Of a stretch of 64,000 nucleotides of DNA, positions 12,868-26,508 are shown piece after piece (the first letter of the stretch is position 1; each line of letters begins with the position of its first letter). The position numbers and the translations under genes were made by a program. The notes beneath the pieces were generated by a model that was not told the DNA's origin, did no database searches, and saw only the letters and a list, made by a program, of their open reading frames with translations. Source of the DNA: Favolaschia claudopus. Its lineage: Eukaryota > Basidiomycota > Agaricomycetes > Agaricales > Mycenaceae. The DNA is taken from assembly GCA_037176885.1 (NCBI GenBank), contig JAWWNJ010000001.1, forward strand, positions 2,108,001-2,172,000, read 5' to 3'.

Positions 12868-13352
12868 CGATATTGATCCGAGCCTTTACATCGACCGCTT
12901 CACGCTCAACGAGCGAGGAAACTGTGAAGAAGTGGAAAATGCACCACTCTTTCTACGTTCTACGAACACTGGCCCGACTTAAATGCGGAACGGCGGAACC
13001 CTGGATCTCGTCAGTAATTTGACTCACAGACCCGCTCTCCCTCGTCTGTCTAGATTCCCGGCCATTTTATCTAAACCGAACGACTGCTGGCCAGCAGTTC
13101 CAGACATTCGTACCGACTTGAAAATTCTGCCAGTGACGGCGCAGGATTCATAACCAAATTCTATTACCATTGTGTTTACTATGCAGCGAACTGTGTTCAA
13201 AAGTTCTGGATCCTCCCTTCCTTGCCCGTGATATGCAAGCCCATGGATGCCACTATACCCAACCCAATACGTTGAGACCCTTTAAGAGCCTTTTTCTCGA
13301 GCAAGTGTCACCCAACGGTTTTAGGGCTGCCCCGTTCAATATGCATCGTCTG
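12868..13352. other. Intergenic stretch between FN3K-like gene and MITE
   Basis: No supported gene. Only short open frames without family similarity are present. It holds the upstream region of the FN3K-like gene. Near 13322 there is a TAGGGCTG octamer identical to the outer end of the MITE's right terminal repeat, about 30 bp outside the element. Confidence 0.5.
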
Positions 13353-13805
13353 TAGTGCCGGGTATGGAAAGCCGATGTATTATACAACCGGTATTATACG
13401 CTGTATAATACCGTATGATACCTTCAATACCAGAGGGCCCTCAGACGCAATGTATTAAATGTATGATTTCAAGGTGAATTTGGGTGCATTTGGGCACTTG
13501 AGGCTGAGAAATTTCAGTCATAAACTGAAACTCCGATGCTTGGATAGGAACTCATCGGCTTGACAGCCAATTTATGCAGCCATATCGCGACAGATAGCTG
13601 CTCAGGTTCGAAGGGGAGACTTTCAATCCTCAAAATACATTAAATACAGAGAAAAATACATGTATTATACGTATTATACTCAAAAAATTTTCGCCTGCGG
13701 CGCCAGTATTATACGTAAAATACAACAGGCCTGTATTTCAATACCTGGAGGCCGCTGCGCGGCCGTGTATCATACACCGGCAAAATCTTTCAATACCCAG
13801 CCCTA
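13353..13805. mobile_element. Non-autonomous hAT-type MITE, 453 bp, with 8-bp target-site duplication
   Basis: The left end TAGTGCCGGGTATGGAAAG (13353-13371) and the reverse complement of the right end, TAGGGCTGGGTATTGAAAG (13787-13805), match at 16 of 19 positions. The element is flanked by an exact direct repeat ATCGTCTG at 13345-13352 and 13806-13813. An 8-bp duplication is the hallmark of hAT transposition. Inside are repeated subterminal GTATTATAC units (13391, 13662, 13671, 13706), one forming a perfect hairpin with GTATAATAC at 13403. There is no transposase frame. It lies about 520 bp upstream of the FN3K-like gene and 345 bp upstream of the Old Yellow Enzyme gene. Confidence 0.85.
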
Positions 13806-13813
13806 ATCGTCTG

Positions 13814-14150
13814 TCAAAACTCGGATGATCGATCGGGATGATCGACTATGCCAAGCACACAGATCTGCGACCACGGATCAACAAATTGACATATTCTGTC
13901 GGCTGTCTTCGGTGTCGTTGTTTTTGGCCGTGCCCGCCAAGTGCCCTTGAGTGCTTCGGAAATGCGGAATTTCTTTTGGCATTTCCATCGTTCTTCCCTG
14001 ACTTTGTAAGCACCGAGTTTTCGGGATTCATAATCCAGTTGAAAGGTATTTCCGTTCTTCCTGACCTTATAAACCACCCACGGTGTTGCAGTATAAATAC
14101 CCACCAAATGCCAACGTTGAATCCATCCACCAGATCTCTAAAACGAATCC
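13814..14150. other. Intergenic stretch upstream of the Old Yellow Enzyme gene
   Basis: No supported gene; overlapping short frames on both strands show no family similarity. A TATA-like string tataaata lies near 14092, about 55 bp before the ATG of the next gene, and may be its core promoter. Confidence 0.4.
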
Positions 14151-15819
<1,669 letters not shown>

Positions 15820-16012
15820 GGCAGATTACCACAGTGTAGGGAGTAGTGGGATCAGTACGAAACTCTCCCGATTTTCTGGAATGAAAGCGCATCCATGATT
15901 AAGACTCATGAGGGAACACGGTGAGATATGAAAGCAGCGCGCATCTATGCATGAGCACGGGATCTGTCTACAAATTCAAACAACTAAGCAATAGAGACCA
16001 TCTAGTTAGAAC

Positions 16013-17428
16013 CTACTTGAGACCCAGACTACTTCGGGTCATCGGTACCAGCAGAGATTTCGATTTGATCAGCCTGGTGAACCAGTCCCCAAATATAATT
16101 CCCCATAAGATTCCTATGTATGCCATGCCTCCAGTCTCGAGAAACATGTCAGCCCAGCTGATCAGTATCTGGAGGTGAAGAAAGGCGCCCACCTTGCCAT
16201 TGGTGATCATGATTACGTCCATGGAACCATTATATGGCTTCAAGGCCTTTCCTGAGAGCATCGCAGCGACGTTGGTGGCAAGAATCCCACCATGTGCCAG
16301 GGATCTCATGATCTGCTTGTTCTCAGCAGTGTTAATGGCGTCCCCCATCGCAAAGATGTTGGGGTGATTGAGCAGCTGCAAAGTCTTGGTGACTTTGATT
16401 TGACCGCGTTCATCCAGCGTGTCTGCGCCGAGTGACCGACCTACAAACGCGGTGTTGGGGCGAGGACCGCGCGTCGATATCTGAAAGGGGATTCAGTTGA
16501 GCATGGCGTAGCACAATATCTACGCACAACGAGGTCAGCATCAATTGAGTGGCCATTGCGTGTCTTGACGGTCGTTGGCCCAGGAGCAGGGAATTCGTCA
16601 ACGAAATCGTTCAGGATTACGCTAATGCCGCGGTCACGCAGGCGTTTCTCGAAACCCTTACGGAACCGGTCGGGGTATTGAGCGCTCATGAGCAGAGTAT
16701 CTCCGTGAACAATCGTCACTTCCTTTTCCTATGGGGTTTTTAGAGTGCAGTTCGATACAGGTAGCATAGTAGAGCTCACAGGCCAAATGTCCTTGATCTC
16801 TCCAGAAAATTCTGTGCAATTCATGAATGAGTATTCCAAAGCATTGCAATGAAGCGCTCACCGATACCAACGGCGCCACCTCCAGCAAGAACAATTTTCT
16901 GTGATGCATTTAGTACGCTCACAAATGTCAGATGGAATACATGCCTGGGCTTTAGCGAACCGAGCCCGAGTTTCACCGAGGAAAGCCTTCACAGAATCTT
17001 TGTCGGCGGGGAAGTCCAACGGGCCTTCCCATATCGACCCAGGAGCGAGAACAAGGATGTCATAGGATACTTCCTGGCCGTCAGCGAGTACCACGACGCC
17101 GCCTTTGTCGCCTGGGCGAATGGTCTCAACGAGACCTTGAACGAAGCTGCCGTTAGGTTTGGGGAAGAGCTTGTCGAAGGGAATCAACGCGGTTTCAGAC
17201 AAGTCATTTTGGTCGGAGACGGTCATCCTGTGGCCACGTCAGAAAACCGACTGGATACATGCGAAGGTAGACGTGCCGAGGAAGCGCGGGTCGCGAAACA
17301 GAGTAAGGAAGGGGGTTAATGAGCGTGATTTTGGCAGTCGGCAGCTTCGAAGACAGGGTACGCGCGAGCACTGCGCCTCCTCCCGAACCAGCACCCACAA
17401 TCACGATTTTTGAGTCTGAGTTGGCCAT
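16013..17428 (-). CDS. AIF/FSP1-like FAD-dependent NAD(P)H oxidoreductase, copy A
   Basis: Pyridine nucleotide-disulphide oxidoreductase of the AMID/AIFM2 type. It starts MANSDSKIVIVGAGSGGGAV, a Rossmann FAD-binding GxGxxG motif, then KITLINPLPYSVSRPALPRH. Later parts include SYDILVLAPGSIWEGPLDFP, VVLADGQEV, the second nucleotide site region read across an intron as KIVLAGGGAVG, and NIFAMGDAINTAENKQ, the FAD-contacting Asp motif. The C-terminus reads GMAYIGILWGIIFGDWFTR and ends SSLGLK. No signal peptide is visible, so it is probably cytosolic or membrane-peripheral. It is a tandem paralogue of the next gene, on the same strand and about 600 bp away. The physiological electron acceptor (a quinone in AIFM2) cannot be read from sequence. 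Confidence 0.88.
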
Positions 17429-18029
17429 ATTGTGGTGCTAATGGTCTTCAACGGGCGTTCCTCGTGAAGATGGAGACGGCGGCGGAGAATCTGGGGCTGA
17501 AGAGGGAGTTGAAGTAAAGATTCGAAGCAATTGACGCCGGTCATTTTCAAGGCTGTATACTATCACGGCGTGTTCCCACGACCACATCGTAGTTGGGCAG
17601 CCACAGCGAGCGAACGTGTAGCAAGCAAGAGATCGCGTTCCCCAATCCTCAGGCCGTTGAGCTAACAAGAAGAACCTCGATGCTTCGGCTAAATTCAGCG
17701 CATTCTCGGACGCAGATCGACCAAGGAAACATTTCAAACGTGGAAGACGCACTACACTCGCACTCTCGCACTACAACCACACCCCACTGGCAGAACCGGC
17801 GCTAAACTCCTTCACCGAACGAAATACTATCTGGCTCAAAATTATCGTCGTCGTGGTGCGGTGGGAGGTTGCGAATCATGTGAAATTGTTGGAGCCCCTT
17901 CGACCAGCAGAAATGGATGATGGACCTCGAATTAGAGGAACGAAGGCACAAATATATCTACGACCACGCGAATTATCTACGAATGTAATAACCAAGCAAT
18001 GCAATGCAGAGAAGGGGAATAGCAGAAGC
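17429..18029. other. Intergenic region between the two AIF-like paralogues
   Basis: About 600 bp with no supported gene. Short overlapping frames of about 100 codons or less show no family similarity. It must hold the promoter of copy A and the 3' end signals of copy B. I see no repeat or obvious regulatory motif. Confidence 0.5.
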
Positions 18030-19458
18030 CTATGAGAGACCCAGACCGCTACGGGCCATCGGAACCATTAACGTTTTCGACTTGATCATCCTGGCGAACC
18101 AGTCTCCGAAGGTCAATCCCCACAGGATTCCCATGTACGCTTTGCCTCCGTTCTTGAACAACCGTCAGGCATATACCACAAGTTAACTAGAAGAGAAGGA
18201 GCTCACTTTGCCATTGGTCACGATGATCATCTCAGGAGATCCCTTGTAAGGTTTCAAACCCTTCCCAGAGACCGTCGCAATGATATTGCCGGCAACAATC
18301 CCGCTGTGTGCCATGGCTTTCATGACTTGCTTTTGCTCGACAGTATTTATCGCGTCGCCGATGGCAAAAATGTTAGGGTGATTGATCAGTTGCAGCGTCT
18401 TGGTGACTTTGATTTGACCGCGCTCGTCTAACGTGTCTGCACCAAGTGACCGGGCTACGAACTCAGTGTTGGGGCGGGGGCCACGGGTTGTGACCTAAAG
18501 AAAGGTTATGCATTAGTAGGAGGCTGACACGAAAAGATATCGACGTACGACAAGGTCAGCATCGATGGAATGGCCATTGCGAGTCTTAATGTTGGCTGGC
18601 CCGGGAGCAGGAATGTCGTCGAGGAAATCATTCAGGATAATACTGACGCCGCGGTCACGAAGGCTCTTCTCCATACCCTTGCGGAAGCCATCGGGGTATG
18701 CAGGGTTGAAAAGCAGTTTGTCGCCGTGAACAATAGTCACTTCCTTGTTCTGTAGTAATTTTTGAGACCGCAGTTGAATATAGATCAAGTAGAGCAACTC
18801 ACGGGCCAAATATCCTTGATTTCTCCAGCATACTCTGTCGAACCAATGAGCGAATATTTCGCCTCGAGAACACCATCAACTCACCGATACCAACTGCACC
18901 ACCTCCAGCGAGAACAATTTTCTACGATGACCTCAATACGGCAAACAACCCAAAGACAAGCAGACTGCATACCTGCGCTTTGGAGAATCGGGCGCGAGAC
19001 TCGCTGAGGAAAGCCTTCACCGCATCCGGATCAGTAGGAAAATCCAAAGGTCCCTCCCATATCGAACCGGGTGCGAGAACGAGAATATCGTAAGGCAATT
19101 CTTGTCCACTAGCCAGTACCACAGAGCCGCCCTTGGCTGCTGGCTTAATGATCTCAACGAGACCTTGTACAAAGGTGCCGTTAGGGTTCGCGAACAGCTT
19201 GTCGTACGGCATCAACGCTGTGTCGAACAAGTCGTTTTGGTCTGAAACGGTCATGCTACGCACAAGTCAGAACCGAGCAGAAGTTTGGGGGGAAAGGACG
19301 TACCGAGGAAGTGTGGGTCGAGAGATGGCATAAGGAAGAGGGTTAATGAGCGTTATTTTGGCGGAGGGTAGCTTCGTGGACAGGGCGCGCGCAAGCACTG
19401 CGCCTCCTCCCGAACCCGCTCCCACAATGACAATTTTAGATGAAGATGAGGACGCCAT
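18030..19458 (-). CDS. AIF/FSP1-like FAD-dependent NAD(P)H oxidoreductase, copy B
   Basis: Tandem paralogue of the gene at 16013-17428, same family and architecture. It starts MASSSSSKIVIVGAGSGGGA, then KITLINPLPYAISRPTLPR, LPYDILVLAPGSIWEGPLDF, VVLASGQEL, TIVHGDKLLFNPAYPDGFRK, and NIFAIGDAI near the C-terminus. It ends ARSGLGLS and TAG at 18030-18032. Exon borders fall at the same places as in copy A, for example after PRYV and around the KIVLAGGGAVG segment, which supports a tandem duplication. Protein differences are spread along the whole length, so the duplication is not brand new. Both copies keep the FAD and NAD(P)H motifs and look functional. Confidence 0.88.
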
Positions 19459-19948
19459 TGGCTGGTCTCGTTTGCAGGTGTCCTTGGCGAGTCGAGCAAG
19501 AAGTTGAGAGAAGCATCGCTGCTATAGCACGCGTTTTAACCAAACGGTTGTTTTCGTGTCATCGGCTTTACATTTGCTGACTGCTTGATGGTGTGTGTCA
19601 TTTGAGATGACCTGGCTGAATAAGCGGAAATAAGCGATTTCTCGGCGACCCGCTCTTCGAAGATCTACGCGGCGTCATACAAGCAAGGTCATGGAGGAAA
19701 TAGTCAAAATCAGCTTGGTGAAACATGTGTTTATGCGCAAAAAATCTAAAAACAGAAGTCAGATCCCAGAAATTCGACAGCGTTTTTCTTGACAAATTGG
19801 CTTGGCCACAAAGGAACGCATCAACATGGAAGGGCTTTGGTGAAATGTCGGTCTTCCGCATTTCGCGTGATGCAGACCATACGATGCCCGGGTAAAAGGC
19901 GACGATCATCTATAAACTGGGTTATACAGTAGAGTAAATTTACACCGA
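19459..19948. other. Intergenic region upstream of AIF-like copy B
   Basis: About 490 bp with no supported gene. Hydrophilic short frames on the minus strand overlap the 3' end of the ABC1 kinase but show no family similarity. The region should contain the promoter of copy B and the kinase's 3' untranslated region. Confidence 0.4.
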
Positions 19949-22310
19949 TTACATGGTCGGGGAGAGCCTTGAAACTCAATGTCAATACTGTATAGGAGAT
20001 GCAAGTCAGAGGTACGCACCATCCGTATTTTACCGACTCGTCTGCATTTACTATGGACGAAGAAATAAGTTGCCGGGCCTCTAACCACACCCACAACTGC
20101 ATACGGCATTAGATCAAGGTTATCTATCACATGAAGAGGAGATAATCACCTTAAACATGGTTCCCAGATTTCCCGTTTCTCTCTCAGACTCTATCGTTGC
20201 TGACGCAGCCATCTGCCCGCCCAACTGCCGGAGAATCGGAAGCGCGCTCTTGAACAAATCGAGCCCAGGATCAAGTCGCCGGCCGATCCCTTCAAGTAGA
20301 AGAATACTGATAACAGTATTCACAAAGTCGCCCTCCATCTTGACGTGATGCTCCCGAACGGATTTAAGCACCTCCGTAAGGATATCCGAAATCTTCACCT
20401 GCCCAAGCGAGAACGTCTTGCGCTTGACACTCAGCACCAAATGCTGCATCTTCAGCGCAAACGTCTCAGTCTCGATAGCGAGCTCCGGCGTCCGACACCG
20501 CTCGACCATGAGCTGACCGGTGCGGTATCCGTCGAATTGAGCCATGGCGCGGAAGAGGTCGAGGAAGTTTTTGCGGTTGACCTCAGACAGAGTGGTGACC
20601 AGTCCCGCATCAATGAACACGATTTCCGGGACATATCCTTCGGCACCCAGGTCGTTCAGTCTCGTTCGCCATGCAGCTGGGTCGTCGATTACGTGACCCA
20701 GCTCAGAGACGATTTGGTCAGAGTCGGAATCGGGTGCAGGCGTGTACCCCACTTCGCCTTTGCGGAATAACGAACGGAATACGTTGCTCAGCAACATCCG
20801 AGTGGTAGGAGGTTTGCTGAACTTGATCATGATGTTCCCTGGATGGAGGTCTGAGTGAACGAAGTTGTCCAACAGAAGCATGTTCTGTTTCGTTCAGTTA
20901 GCCCTGGGCGTGAAGGTGACTAGATGCAAAGACTTGCCAGGAATGCGTCGAGTCCGACTGTGGCGACCTGGTCTTCGAACGGCCCTCCTCCATTCTTTAG
21001 AAATGCCTCGAGGGGGAGAGCGGTCTCATATTCTTCCATCAGCACATCCGTAGTTGACCACGGAACCAGCGGCCGGGGGAAAGTAACAGGGACCTTCCGC
21101 GACGCGAAATTGGCTTCAAATCCAAGCAAGTTCTCGGCTTCATGGCGGAGATCTAATTGCTGGAACATCATATGGCCGAATACATCGACTTCTTCGGGCA
21201 GCGAGAGCCACTGCATGCCGGGGAACAATGTAATCAAGTGCGCAAAGAAGGACATGATAGACAAATCCCTCGAGATTGTTTTTCTGACGTGCGGATGGAG
21301 CACTTTGATGGCGACAGAGGCAGTTGGGACAGAGGGCGGAGGGTCTTGGAGAATGGCAGGTCCTAACGCGCCTGCAGGACCTTTGCGTTGGCGTCGGGGT
21401 CCGAGATATGACGGCGGAATCAGATCTTTCTTGAGTGTAGCTTTATAAACCTATGAACGATGAATCGGAAATAAGTCAAGCAAGAAATAAATTACGAGCA
21501 TACCTGCGCAATGGCACCCGTTCCAATTGGCTTCTCGTCAAATTCCTCGAAAACCTCCTCAAACGGTCGTTGAAATACTTTCTCAATCTGCTTTCGTGTA
21601 TGTGATATGGAATGGGATTTGCCCTTGGAATGCAATCGACCGAGCCGATCACAAAGGAGGGAAGGGAAAAGGTCGGCACGCGAGCCCGCCCATTGGGCCA
21701 ACTATTCCAGGTGAGATTACACAGGATTATGACGCGCAGCGAATCTGACCTTTATGAAGGCTGGACCAGCTGTTTCCATTTGTTTCACGAGAAAATTGTA
21801 CCACCATACAGCACCCCATCTATCGCCTTGATATCGTTTTTCTGGTTTTCCGACAAGGAGCATTGGAGCACAAATGATGACCGGAAAGAAAAGCGCGAAG
21901 AGGAAAACGAAACGTTTTCCGGTGAGGAGAGGCTCCCATATGCGGCGATGTAAGAATGCGAGGATTCGTGCGCCGATCGTCAAGTCGTCGTCCAACGGTG
22001 AAGCGATTATAGGTGGACGATTCGGTGGAGGTTGACATGGAATTACTGTCGGGGACGCGATTATGGAGGGTATGAGCGAGGTTTGCTCGGGTTTAAAGTA
22101 AAGCGCTAATCCCCCAGCGACTGGGAGAAGCCAGAATGCGGTTCGTGACAAGGAGAATCGTTGAATGGGCCGACGGATGAAGAAACCTTGGGGCAAACGG
22201 GATGCATGACGGATCAAAAGAGGCGAAAGAGGTCGCCTCGGGTGAATTGGTGGTAAAAGGGATACACGGAGGGCGGGGGGCAAAGAAGAGAACCTGGCCG
22301 TCCAGGACAT
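19949..22310 (-). CDS. ABC1/UbiB-family atypical kinase, ADCK2-like, mitochondrial
   Basis: Atypical kinase of the ABC1/COQ8 family, here most like ADCK2. These proteins act in mitochondria and are linked to coenzyme Q and lipid handling. The first 50 residues are Arg/Ser/Pro-rich without acids (MSWTARFSSLPPALRVSLLP), a likely import signal, followed by a hydrophobic helix. The family's K/Q motif reads FIKLAQWAGSRADLFP. Then come GTGAIAQVYKA, VAIKVLHPHV, EVDVFGHMMFQQLDLRHEA, the catalytic loop FVHSDLHPGNIMIKF and the metal-binding FIDAGLVT. The C-terminus is rebuilt as SVKYGWLSPTM across an intron with donor gtgcgt, stop TAA at 19949-19951. It is divergent from glycogenin. Confidence 0.9.
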
Positions 22311-23021
22311 CGACCTATTGTCGAAGGGTCAAGAGGATGTATAGCCTAAAAAATCACGGTTGAGGCTGCATGACGTCGGAGACTCGGAGGGGCTCGGACG
22401 CGCTGTATGTTCCTGCTTGCCCCCGTCATCGACGACTCATCATCGTCAACCTCGCACATTTAATTTTGCGTCTCAATAGCGAGCACACAACACCCAAAGA
22501 ATTCGCGAACGCTATTTGGCTTTCCTTTTCAATCGTAACTTAGACTAGCAAGTAACGCGACTTTACAGTAACACGACCAAGTTTTCTCTCCGTCCATTGT
22601 CCCCGCCAAAGCACCTCCACTTCGCCGTCCGTCGTTGACCTGAGCCATTCATGGGCCAGTAATTGGGCCCACTTCTTGTTATCGATTGATTGGAATGAAC
22701 CTCCCATGCAGTCGCAGACAAACGAGTGAATTCATCGCTGCGGTAAAGACAAAAAGCATGCGTGTATTTGCAAAGAAGATATGAAACAACAACGTCTATA
22801 CTGCTGCCGACGTCGTATTGAGGGTAGAAGAGTCGGAGGCGTCGATTCGATATCATGGCAGACATGGAAGGTGCTGAGAAGGAGGATTTTTATTCGCCCT
22901 GGCCAGCGGAAGAGGAAGTTCGGCTATTTCCCCGACGTTCCGATGTAAACAGGGATCAACAGAATAGGACATAATTCGTCTTTTTTCTTCTTTCCCGCAT
23001 ACTGGTCGAATCTCTGCCTCC
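22311..23021. other. Divergent intergenic region between ABC1 kinase and glycogenin
   Basis: About 710 bp with no supported gene. It must carry both promoters. A pyrimidine-rich run (ttttttcttctttcccgc) directly precedes the glycogenin ATG, as is common in fungal promoters. No repeat or RNA gene was seen. Confidence 0.5.
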
Positions 23022-26000
23022 ATGGCCGAGTCCGCTCAGTATGCTTTCGTGACTTTATTGACGTCGGACGCCTATCTGCCTGGTGCACTTGCTCTTGCTG
23101 GTGCTCTCAAAGACCTCCATCCTACCCCCGCGGTTTCTCCAGAGGTTCATTTTCAAACCGTTTGTCTCGTCACCCCAGAGTCTGTCGACGTAGCCGCCAT
23201 AAAACAGCTCAGAAGAGCCTACGATGTCGTCGTCGGCGTTGAAATCATTGCTCAGGAAGACGATAAGGGCCTCAAACTTTTGGGTAAGTTCCAGGTCTAC
23301 TTTTGTCCATCTCTGCTCGACGCGTGTACACGCATCTTGGGGCCCCAAATATGCTCTCATCTATGCTCCGGTCCATTATCAATGCTGCGGAGCGTGCCAT
23401 ACGCGTCGTCTTGTCCCCGACTCCCCTCATGACCCGTCCGCTCCAACAAAACCTTCCGATCAACACACACTAACTCCTCCCATCCAGGCCGTCTCGATTT
23501 AAACACTGTCCTTACAAAACTGCACGTATTCCGTCTCACTCAATACTCCAAGATCATATTCCTTGACGCCGACGTTCTCCCTATCCGGCCATTATCTCAT
23601 CTCTTTACACTTCCGCACGAGTTCTCCGCTGTTCCTGACGTCGGGTGGCCAGACATCTTCAACTCCGGCGTTCTTGTCCTGTCTCCCGGAGAAGACAAGT
23701 TCTCACAACTCGATCAACTGCTCAAATCAAAAGGCACCTGGGACGGAGGCGACCAAGGAATTCTTAATGAATGGCGCGGAGGGGATTGGAACAGACTCAG
23801 CTTCACGTATAATACAACCCCGACCGCCGCGTATACGTTAGTTGATTCATCTTTTCATTTACTTCCCCCGACGCCTGATATCACCTCCTCAGTTACGCGC
23901 CGGCGTACGAGCGATTTGGTTCCCAAATTTCTGCAATCCACTTTATTGGCCCCAACAAACCGTGGAATTCTCTCACTTATCGTTCACCCTTCCAGAATCA
24001 TGCCGCGCAGTCCGAGTCTGGCCCACTCCAGGCCTACGATTACCCTGCCCTTGTGGATCGTTGGTTCGCTGTATATGACAAGCATTTTCGCCCAGAAACT
24101 CTTGTGTCCGAAACCGAATTCCAAGTCAAGCGCTACGTCTCGGCATGGGACGAGCAAACTGGCACTGGCTCAGAGTTGATTTCGGGGAGTATGGCGAGCG
24201 GCACAGCCATGGGTTTGGAAGATCTGCGGAAAGTTGCGATTCAGGGAATGTCGGCCGGAGGGCCGCCAGACAGCAGCCGACCAAAAGAAGGAGCGTATCT
24301 GAGCTTACCTCTTGAGGGACGCGTTGACTTGATGCGCCCCCGGAGACAAGTCCAAGAAGTGGCAGAGAACGCTGAAGAGCAACAGGGTGGGGTTGGTGCA
24401 GGAAATGCCACCACTCCGCGTCCTACTATTCAGGTTCGCGATTTGCCGCCGGCAAGATGGGACACCCTCCCCACTCCTGGCCCGAACGAGGTGCCGCCGA
24501 GTCCTCGCCTTGCACCCATTTCGTTGCCTTCGAGTCCGAATCCAGCTTCGTTCACTCTCGACCAACACGCCCAGCCTCAGCCTCAGCCGCACTCTGAGCA
24601 TCAGCAATCTCTTCCGCCCCAACAACAGCAGCAATCTCATCCGCACCAACAGCATTTCGAGCATCAGCACCCTCATTCGCACCAGCAGCAACCTTCACAT
24701 CAGAATCAACCTCAACAACACCATGAACCCCCTCGTCCTCCATCTCCGCCCATGCTTATCTGGAATCCAGCCACGGATCCACCACCAACCACTCAACCTT
24801 CCGCATCAGCGTTCCCATCCGAAACATATTTCCCTAATATATGGGATCAACCGCAAACGCGCCAGCATCATGCACAAGGGCCGCGCGGACTCAACACTCC
24901 TCCCGATTCTAATGCCCTTTTCCAACCTCCACCGCCTTCAGAAATTCCTGCGTCTCTGCGACGTCAAGGCCACTATGTCCAAGTCACCGGAGAAGCAGAG
25001 TCGGGGAATACCGCGAGCCCCGATCGTTCGAAGGTCAAACATGTATTTCCCTGGGAAGAAAAGCCGCGCCATATGCCTGGACGTGTTTTCCCAGCATCAG
25101 ATGCGCCTTCTCCTTCTCGATTCATCAGTCCAGTCGCAACCCCACCAGAGGAACCCGTAGTTGCGCCCGAAACTCCGTCCCAGCTGAAATCTCAGCCGCT
25201 TTCTCCGCTATACGGATTACCTTCCACTTTGACGTACGCCAATGCTTGGGACTCTGTTCCCAGCATCCAACGATACGCCTCAAAACTGGTTCGCCCGCCA
25301 CACTCACCGCCCGTCGCGCTTGCCCCTGCCTTTGATGATGATCGTTACCGGAAGCGGAGCTGGGAGGATAGAACAGAGGTCAGCAGCATGGACGGCGACG
25401 ATGAAGACGAGAGTGATGAAGACGACGAGTCGTTGGGCGAAACGCGTCGCGCCGGCTATGAAAGCGACCGCGCCACCAGCAAGAGCAGCAAGAGCTCGAA
25501 AAGCTCGACTACCGTGCGCTCCCGCGGATCCTCAGTATCTGGAAGCTATAGTATTAAGGGAAAGAAAACGGAGTACACCGTACGTGGTGTTCAAACTATT
25601 TCCCCAAAATATCGCAGCCAGGGCACTCAAACAGACTCTGACGTGGCGAAGGTTTCGACTAACGAAAAACGATCGCCACAAAACGGAGGCCGCCGTCAGC
25701 GGCCTCCGAGCGCAATGGACTTGATGTCACCGGTGACGGTCCACGCTGGTCCAGACCTGTCGATGGCGACGGCGGCTCCGTCGCCATTGCAGCCTGGCTC
25801 GCCGCGCGAATTTCCGTACGCCTCAACCCCGACGCGGGCATTTGCTGAAATGACGACGCCGCCCGCAAGGCCTCCGGTTGTCCCTCTGGTCGAACGCCCG
25901 TCGTCGAATAGCTCGTTGACCTCTCCGCCGTCTTCATTTGGGCCGGTATCGCCTCCCGATGGACCGCTCGCTGCGTCTCCGGCGCGCAAGGGCAGCCGCG

Positions 26001-26104
26001 TGTGGGACCCTGCCCGAGGCGTCGAGCTCTTCAAACGCGGGTCGGAGGAGGTGCTGGCGCGATTTTTGAAGATGGGTTCTTGGGAGGAAGAGAACGCGCA
26101 GTGA
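23022..26104 (+). CDS. Glycogenin (glycogen-initiating glucosyltransferase) with long disordered tail
   Basis: Self-glucosylating GT8 enzyme that primes glycogen synthesis from UDP-glucose. It starts MAESAQYAFVTLLTSDAYLP, matching the family N-terminus. A long first intron (about 23284-23487) is followed by RLDLNTVLTKLHVFRLTQYS. FLDADVLPI holds the DxD metal motif, then VGWPDIFNSGVLVLSP, DQGILNEW and HFIGPNKPW. The catalytic domain ends by about residue 300. A tail of more than 600 residues follows, with a Gln/His/Pro-rich run at about 24570-24740 and Ser/Lys stretches (SKSSKSSKSST). The extreme C-terminus, VWDPARGVELFKRG and LARFLKMGSWE, looks like the fungal glycogen-synthase docking segment. 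Glycogenin is a known neighbour of mushroom A loci. Confidence 0.93.
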
Positions 26105-26370
26105 CACGACTTTCTTCTTCTTCACCTGACGACCTTAGACTGTTTGCAGCTTTGCTTCCTCGTTCGCTTTGCCATTGTCATAACATTATGACCCTTCCTT
26201 TTGTTTTGTACATGTTATATGGCGTCGCCGCCGCTCCGCATACCCCGCACGCTGTTGTTCTTGCATCATTGCGCATGTAGCTGCCTTGACATAGAATTGG
26301 ACTGGATATCGTTCTAGACGAAAGAGGAAAGAGGAATCGATGAACCCCTATCTTCGCGATGCGTCAATCG

Positions 26371-26422
26371 TGACGTCACGGTACGTACGCTCCAAATTTT
26401 GAGCTTGAACGGAAGTATAAAG
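26371..26422 (+). promoter_or_regulatory. CRE site plus TATA box upstream of the LEA-like gene
   Basis: A perfect TGACGTCA palindrome lies at 26371-26378 and a TATAAAG box at 26416-26422, 87-93 bp before the ATG at 26509. The spacing suits a strongly regulated promoter. CRE sites of this kind are bound by ATF/CREB-type bZIP factors in fungi; a stress role here is inference. Confidence 0.5.
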
Positions 26423-26508
26423 AGGTCCCACTGGAGCCTAGTTCAACTCAATTTACCATTGCACCCACTCCAACTCCATCCAACAACTCTACCAACTCAC
26501 AAATAAAC

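Noticed and set aside
13814..14130. Overlapping frames of about 95-116 codons on both strands
   Set aside because: No family similarity, mutually overlapping, and inside the upstream region of the Old Yellow Enzyme gene.
24305..24743. Minus-strand Leu/Arg and Ala/Asp-rich frames
   Set aside because: Antisense readings of the Gln/His/Pro repeat in glycogenin.
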